From Symbiodinium natans (taxonomy: Eukaryota; Sar; Dinophyceae; Suessiales; Symbiodiniaceae), in NCBI GenBank assembly GCA_905221605.1, contig CAJNDS010002466.1:345501-409500 (forward strand): DNA of 64,000 nt, given 5' to 3'. Positions within the stretch are counted from its first letter, which is position 1; the number at the start of each line of letters is the position of its first letter. The notes beneath the pieces are model-generated. The model was given only the letters and a program-made list of their open reading frames with translations, was not told the DNA's origin and searched no databases. Shown here piece by piece: positions 39,189 to 49,453 of this stretch. The translations under genes and the position numbers were made by a program.

Positions 39189-39488
39189 GGGTTTCGGATT
39201 TAGGGGTTAAGGGGTTAGGGTTTAGGGTTTAGGGTTCAGGGGTTAGGGTTTAGGGTTTAGGGTTTCGGGTTCAGGGGTTAGGGTTTAGGGTTTAGGGTTC
39301 AGGGGTTTGGGTTTAGGGTCTAGGGTTTCGGGTTCAGGCGTTAGGGTTTAGGCTTCAGGGGTTTGGGTTTAGGGTCTATAGGATTTCGGGTTCAGGGGTT
39401 AGGGTTTAGGGTTGACGGATACGGGTTCAGGGGTTAGGGTTTAGGGTTCAGGGGTTCGGGTTCAGGGGTTAGGGGTGAGGGTTCAGGG
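39189..39488 (+). repeat. Higher-order repeat built from TTTAGGG variants
   Basis: A ~60-bp compound unit (TTTCGGGTTCAGGGGTTAGGG plus heptamers plus TTTGGGTTTAGGGTCTA) recurs with TTTCGGG at 39263, 39326 and 39384. Variant heptamers have been amplified as a block. Confidence 0.8.
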
Positions 39489-39975
39489 ATCCGGCCAGAA
39501 GGGGTTCTAGGGACGAGGACGTTTTTTGGGGGCTTGTAGGGCTGCTTGGGGATAGGGGTTTGCGCTTGGGTGTGTATATTTCGCATCAGGGTTTAGGATT
39601 CGAGAGATTCAGCCGGGTTGAGATAGGGCTTGAGGTCCATGAGTTTCAATCGGAGCCTTGATTTTTTCAATCGGAGCTTTGCTTAAGGAGTTCGGGGGGG
39701 TTTGCCTTGAATGTTAGGAGGGCTTAGGGGGAGCGTTTCGGGGTTAGGGGCCTTGGGTAGAAGCTCCGGGCTTCAGGGGTTCAGGGTTTAGGGTTTAGGG
39801 ATTAGGGATAGAAGTGCGTAGTGTTGTTAGGGGCACTTAAGCTTTCGAATTCCAGGGTGTGGGCGTGTAGGTGTGATTTGACCAAGCAACTTAGGCGGGA
39901 AGGCTCCAACAACCCCGAATTCAGGAAGATCCCTTAAAGCAAACCAGTGGCGGAATCTGACATCATATCCCGAAA
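39489..39975. other. Inter-island sequence, nothing recognised
   Basis: Unique sequence. Confidence 0.5.
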
Positions 39976-40035
39976 CCCTCAACCCTAAACCCTAAACCCT
40001 AAACCTAAACACTAAACCTAAACCCTAAACCCTAC

Positions 40036-40157
40036 TAGGAATACATGGTGCCAACTAAACTGCAAAAGCAAGGGTACTAGGACCACTCCAAGTCCGAGTT
40101 CTGAACCCCTGCAAGTGCGTCTTGGAATTTTGACTTGCCCAATGTGTCACAAACCCT
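40036..40157. other. Bracketed island, weakly coding-like
   Basis: Left bracket CCCTAAA 39979-40034, right bracket TTTAGGG 40160-40196. Lower GC than other islands; no convincing frame. Confidence 0.25.
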
Positions 40158-40371
40158 CAGGGTTTAGGGTTTAGGGTTTAGGGTTTAGGGTTTAGGGTCA
40201 TGAATCACCCGGCCCAGGCCGAACACCATGCAACCCAGAGTGGTCGCACTCAATACAAGCTACCCCAACACATGGGGCGCTACTCTATAAGCCCTAAACC
40301 CTAAACGCCTAAAAACCATGGTCTTGGAACCCTAGTTTGGAAGAAACAATGGAAAAAATGTATATTCTGTT

Positions 40372-40484
40372 TAGGGATAAGTAGCCATAATAGGAACCCT
40401 GGATAACAGTATATAATTTTAGGGATAAGTAGCTAGAATAGGCACCCTGAACCAACAAAAAGAATTAAAGCATGGCACTCCAAA
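40372..40484. mobile_element. Dispersed AT-rich repeat, family E
   Basis: TTTAGGGATAAGTAGC occurs twice in tandem (40371, 40418). The second copy continues to ATTAAAGCATGGCACTCCAAA. 53662-53729 matches the second copy along its length. Confidence 0.55.
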
Positions 40485-40530
40485 ACCCTAAACCCTAAAC
40501 CCTAAACCCTAAACCCTAAACCCTAAACCA

Positions 40531-40641
40531 AGGGCCTGAAGCTGGAACTTCAGCACAGGGAAGCTCGGCGAGCCATCGCGAGGAAGATCCTCCGCGGCCG
40601 CGGACAGGACCTGTTGGGCGGGGGTCGTATCCGTCTAGGAG
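40531..40641 (+). other. Unique island between two C-orientation arrays, possible exon
   Basis: CCCTAAA arrays at 40484-40530 and 40643-40738. Plus frame: KGLKLELQHREARRAIAR then KILRGRGQDLLGGGRIRL. Acceptor-like ACCAAG. Polarity exception. Confidence 0.4.
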
Positions 40642-41051
40642 CCCTAAACCCTAAACCCTAAAACCCTAAACCCTAAACCCTAAACCCTAAACCCTAAACC
40701 CTAAACCCTAAACCCTAAAACCCTAAACCCTAAACCCTCAAACTGGGCACACTGGAGGTGGTAAACTCCCACGTGGGATTTGTGTCGGGTTGGGTGGGTT
40801 GGGGGGGGTTTAGAAATTTTGGTCTTAGGTCCCAAGGTAACTCGCAATCCGGGCGACACAAAAGGCTCCCTGTTTTTGCTTCATTGGTTTTCTTTTTGCC
40901 GGGATTTCGGGCTCAGGGTTCGGGAGAGGGGACTTAGGGTACTTGGCGCGGGAGTGGGCGAGGGTTTAGGTTTGAAGGGGTGTCTCAACAGATGTCTCTT
41001 GCTTTCGGGGCCGCCATCACCACCTTTAGTGTGGCTCGCCGGTTTAGGGTT

Positions 41052-41163
41052 AAATATTAATCACATTGATACTATGAATAAAACCAATAGTAACAAGCAT
41101 CATCATAATAACAATTGTACTATTAATAATACGAATAAAAAACATAATAATACTATGATAAGG
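41052..41163. repeat. AT-rich trinucleotide-like tract
   Basis: Imperfect AAT/ATA/ATC-rich stretch (plus frame reads Asn/His/Lys/Thr), very different in composition from its surroundings. Confidence 0.6.
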
Positions 41164-41384
41164 TCTATCTGGGCCTTGGGGGATTGTGGACTATTAAGTT
41201 GAGCACGCCCACTCAGGGGGACAGATGTCCACATGAAGACGACTCTAAATTAGGGCCCCCCTTTTGTGTTATCCTCATGCATCCTGCAAGGAAGGGCACC
41301 AAGTACCCCGAAGGGCGCCCTCAGCAAAATGCACCTTATTTCAGGGCCTCTTTGAAGCAACCCTAAACCCTAAACACTAAACCC

Positions 41385-41730
41385 TCACTCGGAAAGTCAG
41401 GGCTAAGGCGGCTAAGCCCTCCCTCGGAACGTCAAAGGGACCGCAACATTGCGCTCGCACCCGTACGGGCATTTTCCCAAAGAGGGCTCCCCCTAATGTG
41501 CGCCCACAAAGAATGTATCATGCTTAATGTGGGAAAGAGGTCAAAAGACGACCCCTGATTTTCTCGGAAAGCACCCTATCTGCCTTGGCCCTGAGCCCAA
41601 GAAGCCCTAGCCATTCCTAGCCCCGAAACCCCAGACCCTATCCTTCCCCAGTGGCCTCGGCAAGCGCCACGAGCGTCTCGCTCACGAAGTCCTCCCGGGG
41701 AGCACAACACCCCTTGGGAGTTTAGGGCTA
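41385..41730. other. Inter-island sequence, nothing recognised
   Basis: Short direct repeat CTCGGAAMGTCA at 41390 and 41432; otherwise unique. Confidence 0.45.
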
Positions 41731-41815
41731 AACCCTAAACCCTAAACCCTGAACCCTGAGCCCTAAACCCTGAACCCTAAACCCTGAACCCTACACGCTA
41801 AACGCTCAACCCTCA

Positions 41816-41890
41816 CCTTCAAGGCAGAAAGCTCGGGAACGGGTCTCAACCACGAAGACGGCCGAAGTGTCCCCCCCCATGCCAAATGCT
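41816..41890 (+). other. Bracketed island, possible exon
   Basis: Left bracket CCCTGAA/CCCTAAA 41733-41810, right bracket TTCAGGG/TTTAGGG 41891-41930. Plus: acceptor CACCTTCAAGGCAG, frame KARERVSTTKTAEVSPPM, then PNAQ before GG/GTTCAGGG. Confidence 0.45.
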
Positions 41891-41930
41891 CAGGGTTCAG
41901 GGTTTAGGGTTAAGGGTTTAGGGTTTAAGG

Positions 41931-42860
41931 GTACCGAGGGGGACGAAACCCTCAACTCCATCAAGCCCTCAAGACCCGCAACTGCTGACCCTAAAGCTTG
42001 GAAATACCCTCAAGCCTGAAAGACCTACACATTAAACCCAGAACCCTACCTGAATCCCTCAGCCTCAGAATTTAAAACCCTTCAGCCTGAGCCCTAACCA
42101 GAAGCGCGGGCAGGAGTGCAGAAACCTCTACAGGACGGGTCCGGCGTCTCGGCGGGATCCAGAAGCAGTAGACCAATCCTTCGTTGGATGGTATTTCGTG
42201 GGGGTGAGGGTTTCGAGGTTCAGGGTTTGAGAGTTGGCCTTTTTTTAGCTAACGTCCCCATACCTGTACAAGGCTTTTGAGCATTTTTCTGGCGGGTTTG
42301 GAGGGGGAGGGGGAGGGGGGGCGGGAGGGGGGCGAGGGGGGGGCGGAGGGGGAGGGGGGGGGAGGGGGCAATGACGTTCCTGCCAACCTTAATAAGCCTG
42401 ACTGAACACAACTCCCGAATTACTTAAACTTCTTCCACTTCCTGGACTCATTCACATGGGCACGAAGCGTAGCGTAATTAGGGCTTCTTACGGTATCTGA
42501 AAGGGTTTAGGGTTTAGGGTTTAGGGTTTAGGGTTTAGTGTTTAGGGGAGGTCTAGAGTCTAGAACACCCCAGAACCCGTTGAGGGGCTGATTTGGTCCG
42601 CCAAAGGGGCTGATGGAGCGCCGTCAGCGCAGTTTGCAGGCCAAGGATGCCCAGGTCGCCTTTACTGGGGGAGCTAGGGTTTGAGCTCCGGGGGGGGTTT
42701 CGGGATTCGGGTTTAGGGTCAGGGTTTATAAGGGTTAAGGGTTTAGGGTTTAGGCGTTTCGGGGATTGGGGTCAAGACTTTGGGGTTTCGTAGTATGGCT
42801 CTCTGGCTGAACTTGAGCCTACTGTTGGGGCTTGGAGGCTGCCAGAGTTGCGGGATCACT
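41931..42860. other. Inter-island sequence with G-rich low complexity
   Basis: GGGGGAGG-type tract at 42300-42368; TTTAGGG at 42505-42545. No gene recognised. Confidence 0.5.
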
Positions 42861-42998
42861 TACTGTTGGTTAGCAGGGAATGGGGAATAAGGTACCATAT
42901 ATAATCCTTTAAGGGTATATATGTATGTGTATATATATATATATCTATCTAGGGGATATATGGTACTGTATTCCCCCATTCCCTACTAACCAACAGTA
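42861..42998. mobile_element. MITE-like element with TA-rich centre (138 bp)
   Basis: TACTGTTGGTTAGCAGGG at the left is inverted at the right as CCCTACTAACCAACAGTA, and both arms continue inward (GAATGGGGAATA...; GGTACCATATATA). The centre is (TA)n. TA dinucleotides at both ends fit a TA target. Confidence 0.85.
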
Positions 42999-43001
42999 AG
43001 T

Positions 43002-43460
43002 TTAGGGTTTTGGGGCTTGGGGGGTTTGGGGTTGGTAACTCTTGGGTTCCGAAACATCTGGGAAAAAGTGCATGGAAACGTCTCCCTCACTATGCTGACA
43101 TCAACGGACCTATCCTCAGCCTGGGACCCGATGGTTGAGGCTCAGGGTTTTTGCTCCCCCAAAATCGGGGCACTTGTTGGATGGGGGAGATTGGGGTGTG
43201 GGGGGTGATTTTAGGGGGATGGGATTATGGAGATTAGATTAGAGTTGGTGTATATTAGTGGGAGACACTCAGAATAACTCTACTTTGGAGCTAGGGGCTA
43301 CCCGGACCTGGCCTGCTGGTTGGGAGGATGTTAAGGGTCAAGGGTTGAGGGCTTCGGGCATCAGGACGCAAGGAAGGCAGTGCGCTTTCGCCCTAGACAT
43401 CGAGTCCAAAATCATCCGGAGAAACCCGCTATGCACTGAAACTTAAGCAACAGCCCTTCA
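43002..43460. other. Unique stretch with weak ORFs
   Basis: A 63-codon plus frame at 43017-43208 and a 62-codon frame at 43258-43446; neither recognised. Confidence 0.35.
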
Positions 43461-43462
43461 GG

Positions 43463-43738
43463 TCAGTGCTTCATCCAGTCTGCGCGCTCCATTGCAAGAC
43501 CCCCAAGGTAGGATGCTTGGATAACAAGTCCCCTATAGTCACAGTTCTCCCTGTATAAGATCCGCCGACGGAGATCCCCTTGGAAGAGTGCCGAATCTCC
43601 AAACCCTAAGCCCTGAACCCACACCCCAAACTCCTGCTTAAAGACATGGCGCATTGCGCGCAGCGATCTTTGTCGCTGGCAAGCACCTTCGCGACGGCGG
43701 TGCAGCATGGCGTTTGGCTTGGCTGGAGCTTGGCTCAT
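43463..43738 (-). CDS. ORF of 91 codons with embedded heptamer-like segment
   Basis: Minus frame MSQAPAKPNAMLHRRREG, then SLRAMRHVFKQEF, a heptamer-derived VWVQGLGFG, and LRRRILYRENCDYRGLVI. Coding-like on both sides of the telomere-like piece, which suggests an insertion or intron remnant. Unassigned. Confidence 0.25.
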   Translation of the reverse strand: MSQAPAKPNAMLHRRREGACQRQRSLRAMRHVFKQEFGVWVQGLGFGDSALFQGDLRRRILYRENCDYRGLVIQASYLGGLAMERADWMKH

Positions 43739-43790
43739 GTGCCCTAAACCCTGAACCCTGAACCCTAAACCTAAACCCTAAACCCTAACC

Positions 43791-44300
43791 CCGTTTGGCT
43801 TTGGTGCAGGGTTTCGAGGTTTGCTAGGTGCGGCTGTGAGGCTTGCTTTGGCTCGGCCCCAAACATGAAGGTTTTTCGACTTCCCAGGTGTCTCAGCCTC
43901 CCCCCCATGGTCTTCTAATGGGTTTGGCCTGAGGAAAAGACAACTCCAACCCCAGCCAAGCCCATCCAAGCCGTGCCGCCCAAGAAAAAAACAACAACTG
44001 CGCCCGATCTTGATTGCCATCTTGATTGGGAAATCAGGGAATCAAGGCTTTCCGGCTTCCTCTTCACGGGCTATAAGGGCAGCTCCGAAACAAAACCAGA
44101 GCTCCTAAGCTCCTAAGCTCTACCAAGCGAAAACAACAAAAACACACACACACACACCAAAAGCAAAACCGTGGAAAACCCTGAAACCCTGAAACTAAAA
44201 ACCCGACAAGCACCAAAGACCCTGAGGCCCTTAACCCCTAAAACCTAGAACCCCAAAAATCCTAAAACCCAAAAAACGCCCAAAACCTTAAAACCCTGAA
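43791..44300. other. Inter-island sequence
   Basis: (AC)n at 44143-44157; CCCTGAA-type motifs 44170-44300. Confidence 0.5.
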
Positions 44301-44396
44301 CGAACTGCTGGAGGCCTTGCGATGCTCCCAGGAGGTCAGCAGGCGCTGCCGCCTGGCGACCTGCAGAACGGCGCTTCGGTGTGTGGAAGTGTGTTA
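44301..44396 (+). other. Bracketed island, possible exon
   Basis: C-type repeats end near 44300; right bracket TTTAGGG 44397-44455. Plus frame: NELLEALRCSQEVSRRCR then TCRTALRCVEVC, with GTGTGTTAGGG as donor-like junction. Minus also open (RRSAGRQAAAPADLLGAS). Confidence 0.4.
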
Positions 44397-44455
44397 GGGT
44401 TTAGGGTTTAGGGTTTAGGGTTTAGGGTTTAGGGTTTAGGGTCTAGGGTTTAGGG

Positions 44456-44786
44456 CTTGGGGTTTCGGGCTTCGGGTTAGGGTTTCTGGGATCTTTGAGA
44501 AGTGCACGTAGGGTCTATCGAGTTGTTAGGGCTTCAATTACACTAGATTTACGGAGCTTTCAGGGCTTGAAAAGCATGTGTCTTAGCTAGGCTTTCGCCA
44601 TGGTGTCTCTGAGATATTTAGGGGATACACAAGGTTTGTACAGTTTGGTGGGATCTCAGAGGTCATAACTCGAAACCCCCTAGACTCCAAGGAAAGGGGG
44701 CCGGCAAGAACCCTCCACCCTGCGCCAACTCCAAAGTTAATCGCAATCGTGGGAGCGGGAGACTAGCTGGCAGCACAGGGGCCCTG
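44456..44786. other. Inter-island sequence, nothing recognised
   Basis: Unique sequence. Confidence 0.5.
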
Positions 44787-44904
44787 AACCCTACCCGAAA
44801 CCCGAAACCCTAAACCCGAAACCCTAAACCCTGAACCCTAAACCCTAAACCCTGAACCCTAAACCCTAAACCCTAAACCCTCAGCCCTCAGAACCCTAGA
44901 CCCT

Positions 44905-44987
44905 GAAGCCCTGTAAGCCGCAGGCCTGCTCTCGGACGATGAGAAGCTGGCACCACTCCTGGGAATCAGCAGTCAGCTTCGACTGCT
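44905..44987 (+). other. Bracketed island, possible exon
   Basis: Left bracket CCCTAAA/CCCGAAA 44793-44883, right bracket TTTGGGC/TTGAGGG 44988-45060. Plus: acceptor TGTAAGCCGCAG, frame GLLSDDEKLAPLLGISSQ then LRLL into the array. Confidence 0.45.
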
Positions 44988-45474
44988 TAGGGTTTGGGCT
45001 TTAGGGTTGAGGGTTTAGGGTTTAGGGTTGAGAGTTTAGGGTTTAGGGTTTAGGGGTGAGGGGCTCTAGGGTTTAAGGGCTTAGGGTTTAGGGTTCAAGG
45101 GCTTTTGGCTTTCAGGAAGTGCAAACGCCGGTTGTACGGAGTTGTGCACGGCAGCCGAGACCCTAAACACGAACGCTTGAACCCTAAATCCTAGACCCCT
45201 AAACCCTAAACCCTAAACCCTAAACCCTAAACCCTAAACCCTAAACCCGAATAGCGAACCGTGCAGGCTCCCAGAGAAAGCTTCACTTCAGATCAGAAAT
45301 AAACAAACTTAGCCCAAACAATCAAAAACCTACACCAGAAGCCTTGATCTCAAAACCCTCGCAACTTCGGTCATACGCCCGCCTCTTGCCTCCACGCCGA
45401 AACTCTAGACTTTTAAAGATGTTCTAAGTATTCTTACACACACCCTAGTTGGGTTTATTAAGCCAAAAAGCCCC

Positions 45475-45562
45475 CTAAACCCTAAACCCTAAACCCTAAA
45501 CCCTAAACCCTAAACCCTAAACCCTAAACCCTAAACCCTAAACCCTAAACCCTAAACCCTAA
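45475..45562 (-). repeat. Telomere-like array, CCCTAAA
   Basis: Twelve near-perfect heptamers; left bracket of the island 45563-45709. Confidence 0.97.
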
Positions 45563-45709
45563 GTTGCCCATAAGAGCCTCCAAGTATGCACCGGGCGCCG
45601 GGCATCCTGAACCGCGGCCGTTGCGAGCTGCGTGATCTCGGAGGACGCCGACCTTGTAGGGGAGGAGCTGGGGTGGATTTGTGGAGGGTGGGGGGGGGAG
45701 TTTGCCAGG
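45563..45709 (+). other. Bracketed island, possible exon
   Basis: Right bracket TTTAGGG 45710-45746. Plus frame: GILNRGRCELRDLGGRRP, then donor-like CTT/GTAGGGG. Confidence 0.4.
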
Positions 45710-45876
45710 TTTAGGGTTTAGGGTTTAGGGTTTAGGGTTTAGGGTTTTAGCGGGCCTGTAACGACTTTAGTTGCTGCGGGTTCAGATTAGGGCCCGAAAT
45801 CAAAAAACGCCCGAAACCCTAAAGCCTTACGGCACAATCAAAAAGGAAGAGCTCTTGGCTGGTTCCTTTAGGTGGC

Positions 45877-45998
45877 TACTTGGAGTTTCAGGGTACTTAT
45901 AAACCAAGTATAAGTGTACTTATCACCCAAATTATAGCCTGCAAGTGGGTTATAAGTATAGTTACAACTGGTGAATAAGTACCCTGAACCTTCAAGTA
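45877..45998 (+). mobile_element. MITE-like element, family B (122 bp)
   Basis: TACTTGGAGTTTCAGGGTAC start and ACCCTGAACCTTCAAGTA end, TA at both ends. Internally shorter than 46163-46305. Confidence 0.9.
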
Positions 45999-46162
45999 GG
46001 GGCTTAAGAGAATTAAGGTTAGGGTTCAGGCCTAGGGGATTCATGGGATTCGAGGTCAGGGTTTAGGGTATGTAGGGTTTAGGGTATTGAGGGGACTAGG
46101 GAGCTAGGCCTGCACGATCTTGACCTCGAACCTTGGGTCTTGTGCCCACATCCAAACGAGTC

Positions 46163-46305
46163 TACTTGGAGGTTCATGGTACTTATTAGACTAGTATAAT
46201 TGTACATTTAACCCAAATTATAACCAAATTAGGGCACTTAAGAGGCTTGTACGAAATATGTACAGTTATTTTAGTTGGCTAATAAGTACCCTGATCCTCC
46301 AAGTA
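46163..46305 (+). mobile_element. MITE-like element, family B (143 bp)
   Basis: TACTTGGAGGTTCATGGTAC start and ACCCTGATCCTCCAAGTA end. Second family B copy 165 bp from the first, same orientation. Confidence 0.92.
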
Positions 46306-46428
46306 TCTGCGGGTGTAGCTGACAAGCGCTGTGCGCAGAAGGGGTTGCGATCTGCGCGCAAGAGTCGAAGATACATCACCGACGATCTCGCCGAGCCGGG
46401 TCTCTAGCTCGTTCAGATGCATGCGGAG
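46282..46428 (-). CDS. Coding-like fragment truncated by a MITE
   Basis: Minus frame SLRMHLNELETRLGEIVG, continuing VSSTLARRSQPLLRTALV, then SYTRR, after which the family B element supplies YLEDQGTY and a stop. The upstream limit is a stop in heptamer-like sequence. The element appears to have inserted into an open frame. Confidence 0.3.
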
Positions 46429-46894
46429 GCTTTAGGGTGTTTGGGGCTTCGGGGATTCAAGGGATTGAGAGATCTCAGGGGGGATTGGGTTGAGTTGGGT
46501 TGTTGGTTTTGCGTGCTTTGTTCGGCGACGACGTTGATGACTCCGTATTCATGTTTGGGGGCGCTCTCTAATTTGACAAGAGCGTCTCTAACTCCCCCGT
46601 CCCATGCACCCCCTAGCAGTTCGTGTGCGCGGTCATTAAGGTTTGGGGCTAGGGCGTGAGGTGCTTGGGGCTTATGGGGCCTGCGTTCTCAGCCGTAAAC
46701 TCGAAAATCGCCTAACCCCTACAACCCTAAACCCTAAACCCTGGTAACCCTAAACCCTAAACCCTGGTAACCCTAAACCCTAAACCCTAAACCCTACGAC
46801 ATCTGGGCCCCAAAGTCGCCAACATCCTCCTAGCTGAGTGCACGGCTGCGCCGGAGGCGGCCGCAGAGGGCGCTGGGCCTTGGGGAGGATGGCT

Positions 46895-46989
46895 TACCCA
46901 AAGGCTCCAATGTAGTTCCTTTTTGGGGTTCGTTATAGAAGATTCCAGTATACTACCCCAAAAAGGTACTACATAGGAGCCTTTGGGTA
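46895..46989. mobile_element. MITE-like element (95 bp)
   Basis: TACCCAAAGGCTCCAATGTAG at the left is inverted at the right as CTACATAGGAGCCTTTGGGTA; arms ~38 bp with a short loop. TA at both ends. Confidence 0.85.
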
Positions 46990-47130
46990 GTCAATAAACC
47001 CTAATACACTGAACCCTGAACCCTGAACCCTAAACCCGAAACCCTAAGCCTAAACTAAACTCCTAAACCAAGCCCCTAAACCCCTAACCCCCTAAACCCC
47101 TAAACTCTACACCCTAAGCCTAAACCCACT

Positions 47131-48088
47131 AAACCCGTGGGTATTGACGGCCAGGCTTCTGCGTTAGGGTGTCTTAAAGTGATTAAAGTGTTCGCCTCGC
47201 CTCCCCCCTCCTGCCAGGGGCTTCGGGCACGAAGCCACAAGCACCAACACTTCCGGACTTAGTTTTGGGACCGTACACCACACGACTGTTGCAGATTAAA
47301 GGGGCAAATGGCAACACTTGCGCCGGTCCTGGGCAACGTTCTCCGGCTGGTTTCCACGCTCCTCCCGGTCAGCGCCGTCCGCACCGCCTTCGCCCACAAC
47401 GGCCCTGTCCACCACGGCACCAGTAGCGGCGGCCATTTCGGCCAGACAGGTGTTCCTAGCTCAGACTAACAAAGGCAGGGCAGCTTGACGTAAGTGTAAC
47501 TGCAAACAGCAGAGGAAGACGTCTACACTGTGCAAACAGACCAACTGTCCCTGTCACAGGTTCAGGACAGCAACACTACATCAGAAGCTTTGGGAGCTGT
47601 ACGATTTCTGTGTCGTGGGCGCAAACAAGCATCCAATACCCCGACCCTTTTGCCACCCTAAGACCCTGAACCCCCAGGCGCCAACGTCAAAGCGAAGACA
47701 TCATGAAGACTTCCTGGACCCAAGAGTAATCTAGGAATAGACAAGGGTTTAGGGATCAGGGAGACTAGACTCAAGAGTAACCCAAACTAAACAACTAAAA
47801 GGGCACAGCTTTTGGTTTGAGATTGAGAGGGGCTGTCAAGGGACCCCCTAAACCCTGCAAAAGCGGAATAGGGGCGTACTCTGGGTGATAGGTAAAGAAT
47901 GGGATTACAAGCTCAAGTGGAGCAACGGCAACAGGGGTGGCCTAAATATATCCTAACTTCAGGCTCATTTTCCTTCCTTGAGTTTCCCCAAAACATGAAC
48001 AGGTTTAATTCTCATTGTTCTTCCTAAAGAAGGAGACCCAAAAAAACTTAAAGTTCCACGATTGGCTACGTAGGGCTTGCAAGTCCTC
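47131..48088. other. Nearly repeat-free stretch of about 950 bp
   Basis: No heptamer arrays. Contains the small ORF at 47308-47469; otherwise unassigned. Confidence 0.5.
47308..47469 (+). CDS. Small ORF (53 codons) with signal-peptide-like start
   Basis: ATG in good context (GCAAATGG) opens MATLAPVLGNVLRLVSTL, continuing PVSAVRTAFA, a hydrophobic stretch ending in an AxA-type cleavage site, then a polar His/Gly/Ser-rich tail to a stop. It could be a first exon of a secreted or plastid-targeted protein, or chance. No downstream exon identified. Confidence 0.25.
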   Translation: MATLAPVLGNVLRLVSTLLPVSAVRTAFAHNGPVHHGTSSGGHFGQTGVPSSD

Positions 48089-48257
48089 GAAGCCCTAAAC
48101 CCGAAACCCTAAACCCAAGTTCGACTATTGGTTTCGTAGGGCTTTCAAGTAGGGTCAGAGCCCGCCAGTCTGAATCGGAAAAACGACACGGGCTCAATCG
48201 GACAGCGCCCAGGGCTTAAACAAAAAGGCATCTGAAGGGCGGAAATGGCACGTACCA

Positions 48258-48396
48258 CTTAGGGCTTAGGGTTTAGGGTTTAGGGTTAGGGTTAGGGTTT
48301 TAGGGTTTTAGGGTTTTAGGGTTTTCTGGGTTTAGGGTTTAGGGTTTAGGGTTTAGGGTTTAGGGTTTAGGGTTTAGGGTTTAAGGTTTAGGGTTG
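48258..48396 (+). repeat. Mixed TTTAGGG / TTTTAGGG array
   Basis: Heptamers, then four TTTTAGGG octamers (48293-48325), then heptamers. Confidence 0.95.
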
Positions 48397-48600
48397 CGTG
48401 CTCCTTATCCGGGATCTGACAAAGTTTGCCGTCTGGGGCTTAGGGAACCCGAGGCCCTAAACCCTACCAACTACGAAACCCTGAACCCCCGCAAAGGCTA
48501 CATGCTAACTAACCCTGAACCCTAAACCCTAAACCCTAAACCCTAAACCCTAAACCCTAAACCCTAAACCCCAAACCATAAACCCTAAAACCCCACAACC

Positions 48601-48692
48601 CACATACACAGCGCTGAAGATCCAGCATCAGCCGCCACGGGCTCAGCACCTCGGCGCGCGCGCGGTGAAGCTCTCGGGGGAGCTTTCTTAGG
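48601..48692 (+). other. Bracketed island, possible exon
   Basis: Left bracket CCCTAAA 48511-48592, right bracket TTAGGGTTCC and TTTAGGG variants from 48688. Plus: acceptor ACCCACATACACAG, frame AEDPASAATGSAPRRARG then EALGGAFL to the array. Confidence 0.4.
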
Positions 48693-49180
48693 GTTCCGAG
48701 ATTTAGGGTTCAGGCTTTAGGGATTTGGGGGATAGGGTTCAGGGGTTTAGGGTTTACCCAGGGTTTTTTTCATTTAGGGTTCAGGGTTTAGGGGTTTAGG
48801 GGTTTAGGGCCTAGGGATTTGGGGGATAGGGTTCAGGGGTTTAGGGTTTAGGGTTTAGGGGTTGAAGTGTTTGAGGGTTTGAGGGGTTCAGGGGTTCAGG
48901 GGTTTAGGGGTTTAGGGGCGTTTCGGGTTTCTAGGGTTTCTTGGGTTTGTGGGGATAGGGTTGAGGGGGCTAAGGTTTAGGGTTGCAGGGTTGTGTAGGT
49001 ATTTTAGGGTTTAGGGGTTTGAAGGTTTTAATATAGGGTTTAGTATAGGTTTTGGGGGGTTTTACAGGGTTTTACAGGGTTTACGGGGGCGAGAGTGGCT
49101 TTGATGGAGGCGTCTAAGGGCTTCAAGGGCTGGTAACCCTAAACCCTGGAGGGTTACCAAGGGCTTCGAAGGTTTGAGGG

Positions 49181-49453
49181 CTCTGGGTGTTTCTTTACGG
49201 GGCAGCCCAGCCCAAGAACCTTGCAAAAAGATAAACCCTAAACCCTAAGCCCTCAACCCTAAACCCTAAACCCTAAACCCCAAACCCCAAACCCTAAACC
49301 CTAAACCCCAAATCCTAAACCCTAAACCCTAAACCCCAAACCCTAAACCATGGAAACCCTGGGCTGCTAACCCTAAAACCCGCTTCTAAGGTTTAGGGGC
49401 TCTGGGTGTTTCTTTACGGGGCAGCCCAGCCCAAGAACCTTGCAAAAAGATAA
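49181..49453. repeat. 54-bp direct duplication
   Basis: CTCTGGGTGTTTCTTTACGG...TTGCAAAAAGATAA at 49181-49234 is repeated identically at 49400-49453, each followed by CCCTAAA-type arrays. The intervening C array is also duplicated in part. Confidence 0.9.

Noticed and set aside
46500-46570. Possible catalytic FGDD of a polymerase (LFGDDVDDSVFMFG)
   Set aside because: Frame is short, flanks do not match reverse-transcriptase or RNA-polymerase motifs.
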